Made by a program: the position numbers and the translations under genes | DNA from: an uncultured Pseudomonadota bacterium | GTDB lineage: Bacteria > Pseudomonadota > Gammaproteobacteria > Burkholderiales > SG8-39 | Direction: 5' to 3' | Assembly: GCA_903829815.1 (NCBI GenBank) | Contig: CAIKRR010000056.1 | Location: forward strand, 1-64,000 | DNA: 64,000 nucleotides | Shown here: in pieces, positions 37,037 to 45,442 of the stretch | How the letters are laid out: every line of letters begins with the position of its first letter | How positions within the stretch are numbered: the first letter of the stretch is position 1 | The notes under the pieces: model-generated | What the model was told of the DNA's origin: nothing | The model's database searches: none | The model's input: the letters and a program-made list of their open reading frames with translations, nothing else

Positions 37037-37358
37037 GAATCGGTTTTTAAAGGTCGATGGGCAGCATGGGAGCTTACCTCGGGATTCTCTCCCGGCCCAC
37101 AGGATAAGGGAAGAGCCCGTGTCGAGATGTTTCGTCCCGGCGCTGGCGGCCCACCGAGCCTGCGCGAACCTCATGCAACCCATGACCCGCTCGCAAGAAG
37201 CGCGAGGAGTCGACCTTGCCATGGCCGCGAGCCGATTGACCGACGCACCGATCAGAGCGATGCTCATGCTCTGGCATGACCGCAGGAATGAACCGTCGAT
37301 GAGACACCTGTCCAACACGCGCCTGGCCACCGATGCGAAGGCCTTCAAGGGGACCCGC
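37037..37358. other. 322-bp region upstream of the TctC-type gene
   Basis: No gene is supported. The region is open in a plus-strand frame continuous with the TctC-type gene, but that part lacks conserved text. It probably holds the promoters of the TctC-type gene and of the small exported protein. An imperfect inverted repeat (TCTCTCCC with GGGAAGA, about 37090-37120) is visible. Confidence 0.5.
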
Positions 37359-38336
37359 ATGAAAACCTGCATGAAGGCCCTGACCGCGGCCTTGGTGGCG
37401 AGCGCCTGCGGGCTTTGCGCCCCGCCCACCGTTCAGGCCCAGGGGGCCGATTTTCCGGTCAAGCCGGTACGACTGGTCGTGCCCTTCCCGCCGGGGGGCT
37501 CGATCGACATTTCAGGACGGCTGATCGCACAGTATCTGAGCGAACTGTGGAAGCAGCCAATCGTTGTCGACAACAAACCGGGGAGCACCACCGGGCCGGA
37601 GTTTGTCGCTCGCAGCACGCCCGACGGCTACACGCTGCTCATCATCAGCTCAACGCCACTGGTCACCCTGCCGCAGATGCAGAAGGTGCCCTACGATGTC
37701 TTACGCGACCTCGTCGGGGTCACCCAGACGACGTTGCTCACTTACGTCCTGGTCTCAAACCTGGGCAACAACTTCTCGAGCGTGGGCGACCTCATCGATC
37801 ATGCACGTCGCAATCCGGGCCGACTGAACTATTCGAGCGCAGGCAACGGTTCGGGGCAACACCTGTACATGGAACTGCTCAAGACGGCGGCTGGCATCGA
37901 GATGACGCATGTGCCCTACAAGGGCTCGGCGCCGGCGCTGCAAGCCGTGCTCACTGGCGAAGTGCAGGCCATGCTCGACGTCACCGTGTCGACCACCCCG
38001 CTCGTGCAGGCTGGCAAGGTGCGGGCGCTCATGGTCACCGGGGGCCGTACGCTCGAGCAATACCCGGGCGCCGTACCCTTCGACAGCCTGTTTCCAGGCC
38101 TGGGCATCGCCTCCTGGCACGGCGTGTTCGCGCCTCGCGCCACCCCCAGGCCGGTGCTCGAGCGCATCGCACGCGACCTGCGCGAAGTGCTGCGCAACCC
38201 GGCCGTCGCCGATCGATTCCGTCAACTGGGCGTCGAACCCTCGGGCGTCTCGGGGAGCGAATTCGACGCCATCGTTCACCGTGACTTCGAGCGCTGGGGC
38301 GACATCATCCGACGCAACCAGCTACGCGCCGATTGA
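37359..38336 (+). CDS. TctC/Bug-family tripartite tricarboxylate transporter substrate-binding protein, 325 aa
   Basis: A periplasmic binding protein of the Bug family. Starting at ATG 37359 (AAGGGGA 6 nt upstream) gives a signal peptide ending near TVQAQGADFP. The mature start reads FPVKPVRLVVPFPPGGSIDI, the hallmark of these proteins. Other family text is IVVDNKPGSTTG and VARSTPDGYTLL. Genes for TctA and TctB membrane parts are not in the window. Ends 1 bp before the cyclase gene, which is convergent. Bug proteins of Burkholderiales bind many carboxylates, so the substrate is open. Confidence 0.92.
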   Translation: MKTCMKALTAALVASACGLCAPPTVQAQGADFPVKPVRLVVPFPPGGSIDISGRLIAQYLSELWKQPIVVDNKPGSTTGPEFVARSTPDGYTLLIISSTPLVTLPQMQKVPYDVLRDLVGVTQTTLLTYVLVSNLGNNFSSVGDLIDHARRNPGRLNYSSAGNGSGQHLYMELLKTAAGIEMTHVPYKGSAPALQAVLTGEVQAMLDVTVSTTPLVQAGKVRALMVTGGRTLEQYPGAVPFDSLFPGLGIASWHGVFAPRATPRPVLERIARDLREVLRNPAVADRFRQLGVEPSGVSGSEFDAIVHRDFERWGDIIRRNQLRAD

Positions 38337-38337
38337 A

Positions 38338-39171
38338 TCAGGCCGGCACCAGCGCGAGCACCCGCAGCGGGCTGCCACTGCCGTTACGGATCTTCAGCGG
38401 CGGACAGATCAGGATGGCGCCCGTGGGCGGCAACTGATCGAGGTTAGCGAGGCACTGCAGACCGTAACGGCCGGCACCGTGCATGTAGTAGTGACAGGGA
38501 AAAGGCGGACGCTGGTACTGTGCCTGCCCGGCGTCGGTACCGATCGACTCGGAACCAAAACCGATGACCTGCCGTTCCTCGACCAGAAAACGCACCGCCT
38601 CGGCGTCCGGTCCGGGGGTGTGCTGGCCCGTCTCGTCGTAATTCTGATAGGCCACCGGGTCGGTGCGCTTGGACCAGTCAGTGCGCATCAAGACCCAGGC
38701 GCGCGCCGGGATGCGTCCATGCACCGACTCCCAGCGCTCGATGAAGGAACGACTGAGCAGAAAATCGGCATCAGCAGCCGACTCTGCCGTGCAGTCGATC
38801 ACGCAGGCCGGGCCGATCAGGTCTTCGGGCGGAATGGTATCGGTGGCATTGCGTGGCAGATCGCGCCCCGACACCCAGTGTATCGGTGCATCGAAGTGGG
38901 TGCCGGTGTGCTCGCCGCAGGAAAAGTTGTTCCAGTACCACGCAGGACCACGCTCGTCGTAGCGGGACACCTCCTCGATGCGAAAAGGCCAGCACTGCCC
39001 CATTTCGGGGGGCAGTGATATCTGCGGAAACTCCGGGGCCAGGGTCTGGGTGAGGTCAACCACACGAATCTGCCCCGATACGAGTTCGGCCGCCAGACGC
39101 AGCAAGACGCTCGCGCCACCGACATCACCCCGGGCAACACCGCCGGCTTCAATCGAGATTGCACTGTCCAT
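38338..39171 (-). CDS. Cyclase/kynurenine formamidase-family metal hydrolase, 277 aa
   Basis: A PF04199 cyclase-family protein. The metal motif H-x3-H-x-D-x3-H is present as HTGTHFDAPIH, with His88, His92, Asp94 and His98. This type of fold hydrolyses N-formylkynurenine, lactams or cyclic imides or esters. Two ATG codons sit at 39174 and 39171; GGAGAG upstream fits the second better (5 nt). It is the last gene of the minus-strand catabolic operon, 25 bp after the DUF35/SDR gene. Given its place, it may open a ring or a hydrolysable ring ester. Confidence 0.85.
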   Translation of the reverse strand: MDSAISIEAGGVARGDVGGASVLLRLAAELVSGQIRVVDLTQTLAPEFPQISLPPEMGQCWPFRIEEVSRYDERGPAWYWNNFSCGEHTGTHFDAPIHWVSGRDLPRNATDTIPPEDLIGPACVIDCTAESAADADFLLSRSFIERWESVHGRIPARAWVLMRTDWSKRTDPVAYQNYDETGQHTPGPDAEAVRFLVEERQVIGFGSESIGTDAGQAQYQRPPFPCHYYMHGAGRYGLQCLANLDQLPPTGAILICPPLKIRNGSGSPLRVLALVPA

Positions 39172-39196
39172 CATCGCTCTCCGCGTCTTGTCGCAC

Positions 39197-40441
39197 TCAA
39201 CCGGCCAGCTCACGTTCGAGCGCCTTGGGATTGTCTCGCCAGCGCTCGAGCCACTCCTGGGCCACATCGCCGGGAAACACGTCTTCGACACCGGACTTGA
39301 GCGCCGTGATCAAAGCGCGTGCCAGCACGGCAGGCGACACCTTCGGCGGCACCACCGTCTGGTTCCATTCATCATCCATCGGGCCCGGAAAGAGATTGAC
39401 CACCCGAACGCCAGCGCTGCGCATCTCGGCGCGCAGACACTGCGACAAGGAGAGCGCAGCCGCCTTCGATGCCGAAAACGTGCCATGCGGCGGGTAGTTC
39501 GACAGCGCGTAGATCGACAGCAGATTCACCCAGGCCACGGCACCGGTCGGACCATCGGCCGCGCGAGCGCGCAGGGCAGGCCCGAACGCCTGGGCAAGTC
39601 GCAGCAAGCCAAAGTAGTTGACGTCCATCTCCAGTCGAGCCGTTTCGATGCCCTGACGATCGCCAATGCCGTGCGTGCGATGCACTTCGGCATTGTTCAC
39701 CACGATATCGACCCGACCACCGATCTCGGCCGCCAGTTCGCGCACCGAAGACGAATCGGTGAGATCCAGGGGCACGATGCTCACCTGCGGCATCGCTCGC
39801 AAGGCATCGAGCCCCGGAAACTGCTTCCAGGGTTCAGCCTGCCCGACCCACACCAGATCGGCACCCGCCTTCACCAGATGCTCGACCAAGGCCTGCCCGA
39901 GCGGTGAGCGCCCGTCGGTGACGAGCACCTTGCGAAAGCGCGGATCGCAGGTGAATTCGCGCAGCTGGGGGTCATCAGCCATATTCGCTGTCTCCGTATC
40001 GGGCAATGCAAAGAGAACCGCCTGCCCGGACCGATCGAGCCGGGCGTCGACGCGTACCCGCGCCGGCGCCGGCAGGCAATCGCCGTGCAGATGAACGACC
40101 ACGGTAGGCCCGCAATCGAGCCGCACCATGCCCAGGCGCCAGGGCAAGCGCTCGCGAAAGAACAGATCATTCGAGTGCGCGAGCTCGGTCTGTGCGATCA
40201 GCAGGCCATCGCCCGACTGCAACTCCCAGCGCAAGCGCACCGACAGGCAGCGCGAACAGGCCTCCACGGGCGGGTACTGCACCGCCTGGCAGTCACGACA
40301 GCGCTGCAGTTCAAAGCGCCCCAGTGCCGCAGCCGCGGTGAGCCCGAGCGCGACACGACTGCGCCCGCCCGGCGGCAGGTTGGGCAGACGAGTGCGCAGC
40401 ACCGGGTTCTTGCGTCTGGGGCGAGCGAATTCACGCACCAT
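39197..40441 (-). CDS. DUF35-type zinc ribbon/OB-fold domain fused to an SDR domain, 414 aa
   Basis: Two domains are fused. Residues 1-150 form a DUF35-like (ChsH2 C-terminal/ACP-type OB) module with a zinc ribbon at Cys48, Cys51, Cys62 and Cys65 (CRDC, CSRC). Residues 165-414 form a short-chain dehydrogenase fold: TDGRSPLG in the glycine-rich loop, Asn249/Asn250 (NNAE), Ser309, then TFSASKAA. The catalytic Tyr of the Y-x3-K motif is Phe322, while Lys326 and Ser309 are kept. The codon is clearly TTT. The DUF35 part suggests a partner of the adjacent thiolase. The SDR part may be structural or catalytically changed. Confidence 0.85.
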   Translation of the reverse strand: MVREFARPRRKNPVLRTRLPNLPPGGRSRVALGLTAAAALGRFELQRCRDCQAVQYPPVEACSRCLSVRLRWELQSGDGLLIAQTELAHSNDLFFRERLPWRLGMVRLDCGPTVVVHLHGDCLPAPARVRVDARLDRSGQAVLFALPDTETANMADDPQLREFTCDPRFRKVLVTDGRSPLGQALVEHLVKAGADLVWVGQAEPWKQFPGLDALRAMPQVSIVPLDLTDSSSVRELAAEIGGRVDIVVNNAEVHRTHGIGDRQGIETARLEMDVNYFGLLRLAQAFGPALRARAADGPTGAVAWVNLLSIYALSNYPPHGTFSASKAAALSLSQCLRAEMRSAGVRVVNLFPGPMDDEWNQTVVPPKVSPAVLARALITALKSGVEDVFPGDVAQEWLERWRDNPKALERELAG

Positions 40442-40446
40442 CGCGA

Positions 40447-41637
40447 TCAGTCCGCGGCAAGGATCGCAGCGGCCGAGGCCAGTCCGCGATCGTAGTTGAT
40501 CATGCCAAAGCCGCTCACCATGCCGACCGCTGCAGCGCTCACCTGACGCGCCCCGGCAACCCCGGTGAGCTGGCGCATCGCCTCCACCACCCCCAGATAG
40601 CCACCGGCGGCCCCGGCCTGCCCTGCCGAGAGTTGCCCACCCGACGTGTTGAGCGGGAACGAGCCATTCCAGTCAAAGGTGTTCGCGCGCACGAAGCGGG
40701 CACCCGCTCCTTTTTCACAGAACCCGAGGTCTTCGATCTGCATGAGCGAAATCACCGGGTAGTCGTCATAGACCTGCAGGAAGTCGATGTCGGCAGGCCC
40801 TACGCCAGCCTGATCATAGAGATCATCCCGATCAAGCGCCCAGCCCCCACGCACCTGGATCGGGTCATCGGCAAAGCCGTTATGCCGCTCGATGGTCGAG
40901 AGTACCCTCACCCCATCGAGTCCGAGCGAGCGCGCCCGCTCGGCCGACATCACCAGAAAGGCATCGGCACCGGCACAGGGCATCACGCAATCAAAGAGCC
41001 GCAAGGGGTCGGCGATCAGGCGTGCGTCGAGATACTCCGCGAGGGTGAGTGGCTTCTTGAAGAGCGCGTGCTCGAAGCGCAGGGCATTCTCGCGCTGTGC
41101 CACACACAGCTTGCCGAAATCGGCACGCGCCACTTCGTACTCGCGCATGTAGTTGGACGTGAGAAAGGCAAAGCTGGCATTGGGCCCGCCGGCCCCATAG
41201 GGGTAGACCGCATCGCGGGCAAAGGAACTGAAGTTCGACAGCGTCAATCGAAACGAGTCGACATGGTTGGTGTCACCGGCCAGGCAGGCGACGATGTCGG
41301 CATCGCCCGACTGCACGGCGCGCGCAGCGCGCCGCAGGGCCACCACACCACACGCACCACCCAGCGGAATGTGATCAAGCCAGCGGGGCGCGACCCCCAG
41401 GTGCTGGGTGAGTCCGATGGCGGTATCGGGGGCCAGCGTGAAACTGGACACGCACAGGCCATCGACCGACGCCTTGTCGATGCCTGCGACACGCAGCAGT
41501 TCAGCGAGCGCGCGGGCCAGAAACCAGTGGGCCGTGCGTATCGAGTAGCGCACATACGGCACCGTCACCGGGGCCACCGCCACGATGCCCTGGTAGTCAT
41601 GACGCACGCGCCGTGCGCTCAGGCTAACCCTGAGCAT
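40447..41637 (-). CDS. Thiolase-like (Ltp2/SCP-x type) CoA enzyme, 396 aa
   Basis: A thiolase-fold protein of the lipid-transfer/Ltp2 class. The possible nucleophile is Cys96 in GGACGVVALRRA. C-terminal motifs are DIDFLQVYDDYPVISLMQIE at 284-303 and NTSGGQLSAGQAGAAGG at 330-346. The His of the usual GH in the latter motif is Gln340. The start at 41637 overlaps the CoA-ligase stop by 14 bp; an ORF extended further upstream is antisense-like proline-rich text. Ltp2-type proteins that pair with DUF35 proteins act as retro-aldolases or thiolases on CoA esters; here that partner is fused to an SDR. Which reaction occurs is unresolved. Confidence 0.85.
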   Translation of the reverse strand: MLRVSLSARRVRHDYQGIVAVAPVTVPYVRYSIRTAHWFLARALAELLRVAGIDKASVDGLCVSSFTLAPDTAIGLTQHLGVAPRWLDHIPLGGACGVVALRRAARAVQSGDADIVACLAGDTNHVDSFRLTLSNFSSFARDAVYPYGAGGPNASFAFLTSNYMREYEVARADFGKLCVAQRENALRFEHALFKKPLTLAEYLDARLIADPLRLFDCVMPCAGADAFLVMSAERARSLGLDGVRVLSTIERHNGFADDPIQVRGGWALDRDDLYDQAGVGPADIDFLQVYDDYPVISLMQIEDLGFCEKGAGARFVRANTFDWNGSFPLNTSGGQLSAGQAGAAGGYLGVVEAMRQLTGVAGARQVSAAAVGMVSGFGMINYDRGLASAAAILAAD

Positions 41638-43444
41638 GGGTACGTCGCTTCGAAGCGCGCAGATCATGGGTGCCGGGTGCCAGGCACAAGGTCGCTGCCA
41701 GTTCGGCCAGTTGACCCTTCTGGACCTTGTTGGTGGCGGTGGTGGGCAGCGTCTGGACAAAGGCAACCCAGCCTGGCGCCTTGAAATAGGCCAGCCGCTC
41801 GAGACACCACGCCTGAATCGACAGGGCGCTGGCATGGTCGATCGCGGCCGCATCGCTTGGAATGACGCAGGCCATCACCTCCTCGTCGCGCAAGGGGTCG
41901 CTCGCAGCAATCACCGCCACCTGGCGCACACCGGGGTGACCGGCCAGCACCGCTTCGACTTCGAGCGCTGCGATGTTCTCGCCGGCACGTCGGATGATGT
42001 TCTTGCGCCGGTCGACGAAATGGAACTGGCCATCGGGCCCCACCCGCACGACATCACCGGTATGAAACCAGCCACCGCGCCAGACCTGTGCCGTGGCAGC
42101 CTCGTCCTTCAGGTAGCCACGAAAGAACCCGGCACGCGCGTCCGCCCCGGCACGTCGCACCAGAAGCTCTCCGGGTTCACCGGTGGCGACCTCCACACCC
42201 TCGGTATCAACCAGACACCATTCGAAACCCTCGCGGGGCCAACCGATACAGCGAGTACCGACATGGCGCGGCTCGCGACTGGCTGTGATCGCCCCACCGC
42301 TGGCCGTTTCGGTCATCGACCAGGCTTCGATCAGGGGAAAGCCGAACCGGTCCTCGAACGCCTGATGATCAGACGGGTTGGCATTGGCCCCGAACCCGAA
42401 CCGCACCCGATGGCTGCGATCGCTGGCCGACTCGGGCTGCGCGAGCAGGATGGCAGGCATCACGCCCAGGTAATGCACGATCGTGGCGCCACTCGCAGCC
42501 ACATCGGCCCACCAGGTACGCGGGTGAAAACGATCGAGTTGAACGATACATCCACCACTCATCATCATGGCCATGCTGGAGGCGACCAGGGCGTTCATGT
42601 GAAAGAGCGGCAACGGTGTGATCAGCCGCTCGGCCGCCTCGGCAACACTGCACAGCCCACCCTCGGTCAGGTAGTGCTCGCCCATCCTCAGGCAGTAATC
42701 GTTGTCGATCAGGCAGCCCTTGGGCTTTCCGGTCGTGCCCGAGGTGTAGAGCAAGGCGCACTCGGTGTGGCGTCCGGGCACTTCGCCCCCCCCTGCAGCA
42801 GACCTCAGCGCAGCGGGCGGCTTGAACGCATCGGCAAGCGCGATTGCACCGCCACCGTCTGGCAGATCAGGTTCAACCTCGATGACGTTCAAGCCTTCGA
42901 GGTCGAGAGCAGCAATCGCCGCGCCGCGCCCGGGCAACACAACGGCCAGCACCGCTTCGCTGTGCTCGAGCACGTAGGCGAGTTCGGCGGTGCGGTAGTC
43001 CGGATTGAGAGGCACCATGCTCACACCCAGCGCATTGAGCGCCAGGTAGTGAATCAGGAACTGCGGACGGTTTTCCAGAAGGAGGGCTACCCGATGCCCC
43101 ACCCCATAGCCGCCGGCGCGATAGATCGCGGCCAGGGCATCGACCGAGCACAGCATGTCGGCATAAGCGATCTCCCAGCCGCGCGCGGGCGCGCCTGCAA
43201 CGTCGGTTGCAGGGTCAAGCGGCCCATGCCAGGCGCGACAGGCCGACACGGGCACCTGCAGCAGAGTCTGGTGCGGATAGCGTTCGGCCGCCTTGAACAG
43301 CGCACCGTATACGGTATCGGCCTGCACGGGAACATGGGGCGCGGTGCTGAACCCGGCCCCTGAGGTCGCTGGGGGAGCGACTCGGGCAGCAGGGGCTTGG
43401 GCGCCCGACGGCCGCTGCGCCAAACGGGATGAGTGGGTGTTCAT
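41624..43444 (-). CDS. AMP-dependent acyl-CoA ligase/synthetase, 606 aa
   Basis: An adenylate-forming ligase that activates a carboxylic acid with CoA. The AMP-binding motif YTSGTTGKPKG is encoded near 42720-42750. The C-terminal half has the hinge and RRKNIIRRAGENIAALEVEA, and the tail carries the catalytic Lys (TTATNKVQKGQLAEL). It begins with ATG 43444, overlapping the dioxygenase beta-subunit stop by 4 bp. The first 35 residues are Ala/Pro-rich and poorly conserved. It should load the dioxygenase product or the substrate onto CoA for the thiolase. Confidence 0.93.
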   Translation of the reverse strand: MNTHSSRLAQRPSGAQAPAARVAPPATSGAGFSTAPHVPVQADTVYGALFKAAERYPHQTLLQVPVSACRAWHGPLDPATDVAGAPARGWEIAYADMLCSVDALAAIYRAGGYGVGHRVALLLENRPQFLIHYLALNALGVSMVPLNPDYRTAELAYVLEHSEAVLAVVLPGRGAAIAALDLEGLNVIEVEPDLPDGGGAIALADAFKPPAALRSAAGGGEVPGRHTECALLYTSGTTGKPKGCLIDNDYCLRMGEHYLTEGGLCSVAEAAERLITPLPLFHMNALVASSMAMMMSGGCIVQLDRFHPRTWWADVAASGATIVHYLGVMPAILLAQPESASDRSHRVRFGFGANANPSDHQAFEDRFGFPLIEAWSMTETASGGAITASREPRHVGTRCIGWPREGFEWCLVDTEGVEVATGEPGELLVRRAGADARAGFFRGYLKDEAATAQVWRGGWFHTGDVVRVGPDGQFHFVDRRKNIIRRAGENIAALEVEAVLAGHPGVRQVAVIAASDPLRDEEVMACVIPSDAAAIDHASALSIQAWCLERLAYFKAPGWVAFVQTLPTTATNKVQKGQLAELAATLCLAPGTHDLRASKRRTHAQG

Positions 43445-43929
43445 AGAGGCAGATAGAGCGAAGGCAGCGCAGACTGCGCATCGACGAGATCGATACGCTT
43501 TTGCACGATGAGAACCGATTGTGGACCGAGGCGCAATCGATGCCGCACGGTGCCCTCCAGTGGGATGCGTCGCTCGCCACGCACTTCGACATGGCTGAAT
43601 GGCGTCCTGAAACAATACAGGCCATCCGCCGGGTCGATGCCCTCGAAGACCGGCCATTGCAGCACATGCTGCGTGCGCGGCATGGGTTTCAAGGACCAGG
43701 CCTTCGGATGCGCCATGCGCGCCACCCGTACCGCCAGCAACAAGCGATCTTCACAGGCGATCGACTGCTCGAGGCGCGGGTCGGACTGGCCGGGATCGAG
43801 CGCCACCCAGTAGAGTCCGTCGACGTCATAGAGCGATAGCCAGGCAGACCAGGATGCCGCATCGAGAAGACGCGCCTCCTCGATGATGAGCGCCCTGGCG
43901 CGGTCTGTTGCCGCCGATTCAGCATTCAT
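43441..43929 (-). CDS. Aromatic-ring-hydroxylating dioxygenase, beta (small) subunit, 162 aa
   Basis: A SnoaL/ring-hydroxylating beta-subunit fold. Typical features are the N-terminal helix ALIIEEARLLDAASWSAWLSLYD and the C-terminal barrel (CFRTPFSHVEVRGE, RRIPLEGTVRHRL). It supports the alpha-subunit hexamer and has no cofactor. ATG overlaps the alpha-subunit stop by 4 bp; the stop overlaps the ligase start. Electron-transfer ferredoxin and reductase genes are not in the window. Confidence 0.92.
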   Translation of the reverse strand: MNAESAATDRARALIIEEARLLDAASWSAWLSLYDVDGLYWVALDPGQSDPRLEQSIACEDRLLLAVRVARMAHPKAWSLKPMPRTQHVLQWPVFEGIDPADGLYCFRTPFSHVEVRGERRIPLEGTVRHRLRLGPQSVLIVQKRIDLVDAQSALPSLYLPL

Positions 43930-45308
43930 GGGCTGTCACCGGCCGGATCGGCGAGGGCTGTCGCCCAGGCTTGATACTGATTGCGGATCAGACGCTCATC
44001 GGTGCCACCGGTCGTCGCTTCGGCACCCGATTCCTCGCCGCGTGCACCGCGCTGCAGGTTGACCCATTCATGGCCACCATTGCCACCATTGCCACCGCTG
44101 GCCAGTGCACGCTGGATCGACTCGAACACCTGCACATCATCGTGCGCAACGAGTGACATCGGCGAGAACACGATGCGGTTGTAGGTGAGCGTGCGCTCCA
44201 GCAATACATCGGGCGCCCCGACGGCTCGAAACGCCCACACCTCCACCTGCGTACGACTGACCCCCAGGGGGCGGATCACCCGCAAGGTCTGCGGCATGCT
44301 CTTGAACGCAATGCTCGGGTAGATGACGGCATTCTGTGGCGACCAGCCGAGTATCTGGGCTGCGCGCGTCGCCCCCCAGGCCTTGACCATCGCATCCTCA
44401 TAGCCCGGGATCGCCGAGTAGTCGCTGTGCAGGCTGGCGTGGATACCCAGAATACTGTGACCGCCCTGGAAGACCCGCCCCCCCATGCGCTCCAGAAAAT
44501 CGCTGCCCTGCGAAAAGGGCAGCAATTGCTCCATCGCCATCGGCTTGCGGGGCGACGCCGTGCCGGCCTCCACCCGCGCCTGCCAGACCTGCGCAGCAGC
44601 CTCGGCAGAGGACTCGTGCGTGACCGAAGCGTGAACGGTATCGTTCACGTTCTCCAGATAGATCTTCCAGTTGCAATCGATGACGGTACGCAGGCACGGT
44701 CCGGCCACCTCCAGCCGGCCCTCGGGTGATCGATCGGCCATCGCGTCAATACAGGCGCGCATGTCTGCGGGCACCTGCTCATCGAAAGAGGGGCCGTCGG
44801 CTGACAGCCGCACGAAGACAAAACCCCGATAGACCGTGCTGGCCACCTGAGCAAGCCCCCTTGACGCCTCACTCGATGAAAAGCCGGTGCCCTCGTAACC
44901 TTCGCGGATCGGCACTGCCAGCAGTGACCCGTCGAGCCGGTAGGCCCAGGCATGGTAGGGGCAGCGCAAGGCACGACCGGCATGCCCGCTGGCCGCGCAG
45001 GTCATCATCGAGCCCTTGTGTGCGCAGCGATTGATGAGCACCACCACACCACCATCGGGCTGGCGCACCATCAGCAGTGGCACATCGGCCACGCTCAGCG
45101 CGATGAAGTCCCCCACCTGCGGCGTCTGCGAGACATGCCCCAGATAGATCCAGGCACGCGCAAACAGCCGGGTCTGCTCGAGCCGGTAGATGGCCTCGCT
45201 GAGGTAGGCGTCACGATGCACCCTCTCGCCATCAAACAGGCCACGCGCTGCAACCGCCGGGGCGATGCGCGAAGAAGCAGGGGCGGTGAGGTCAATACCG
45301 GTTTTCAT
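43926..45308 (-). CDS. Aromatic-ring-hydroxylating dioxygenase, alpha subunit (Rieske, mononuclear iron), 460 aa
   Basis: The Rieske 2Fe-2S site is Cys95-x-His97 and Cys116-x2-His119 (CAH, CPYH). The mononuclear iron site is Asp223, His226 and His231 in NDTVHASVTH. Starts at ATG 45308 (MKTGIDLTAPAS); the longer frame adds 38 unsupported residues. Near the C-terminus is a short Gly/Asn repeat (GGNGGNGGHEW). Substrate class resembles benzoate-type or phthalate-type dioxygenases but cannot be pinned down. It is the first gene of the operon, with a 14-bp palindrome 27 bp upstream. It would insert both oxygen atoms in cis-dihydroxylation, or act as a monooxygenase. Confidence 0.93.
   Translation of the reverse strand: MKTGIDLTAPASSRIAPAVAARGLFDGERVHRDAYLSEAIYRLEQTRLFARAWIYLGHVSQTPQVGDFIALSVADVPLLMVRQPDGGVVVLINRCAHKGSMMTCAASGHAGRALRCPYHAWAYRLDGSLLAVPIREGYEGTGFSSSEASRGLAQVASTVYRGFVFVRLSADGPSFDEQVPADMRACIDAMADRSPEGRLEVAGPCLRTVIDCNWKIYLENVNDTVHASVTHESSAEAAAQVWQARVEAGTASPRKPMAMEQLLPFSQGSDFLERMGGRVFQGGHSILGIHASLHSDYSAIPGYEDAMVKAWGATRAAQILGWSPQNAVIYPSIAFKSMPQTLRVIRPLGVSRTQVEVWAFRAVGAPDVLLERTLTYNRIVFSPMSLVAHDDVQVFESIQRALASGGNGGNGGHEWVNLQRGARGEESGAEATTGGTDERLIRNQYQAWATALADPAGDSP
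44073..44099. repeat. 9-bp tandem repeat (three copies) in the dioxygenase alpha gene
   Basis: Plus-strand unit GCCACCATT occurs twice exactly and a third time with GCT in place of ATT. It encodes the Gly/Asn run near the C-terminus of the alpha subunit. In frame. Confidence 0.7.
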
Positions 45309-45334
45309 GCTCGCATTGTAAGGGCTGGCAAACG

Positions 45335-45348
45335 GTTGCATGTGCAAC
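45335..45348. promoter_or_regulatory. 14-bp perfect palindrome, candidate operator
   Basis: GTTGCA-TG-TGCAAC lies 27 bp upstream of the dioxygenase start in the 134-bp divergent gap to the ketopantoate-reductase-like gene. Such symmetry and placement fit a dimeric regulator (for example MarR, GntR or IclR class). No regulator gene of that sort is beside it. Confidence 0.45.
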
Positions 45349-45442
45349 AAGCCTCGCCGCATACTGCGCTCCGGTGGCAGGAACAATCGCACGCAGCGGA
45401 TTCGTCCAGCCAATCGCTCCATTGCATGATGAAAGGCTGCTC

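Noticed and set aside
40633-41784. Plus-strand frame of 383 codons opposite the thiolase
   Set aside because: Shadow of the minus-strand thiolase gene with no conserved text.
41636-43363. Plus-strand frame of 575 codons opposite the CoA ligase
   Set aside because: Shadow of the ligase gene, whose AMP-binding motif is intact on the minus strand.
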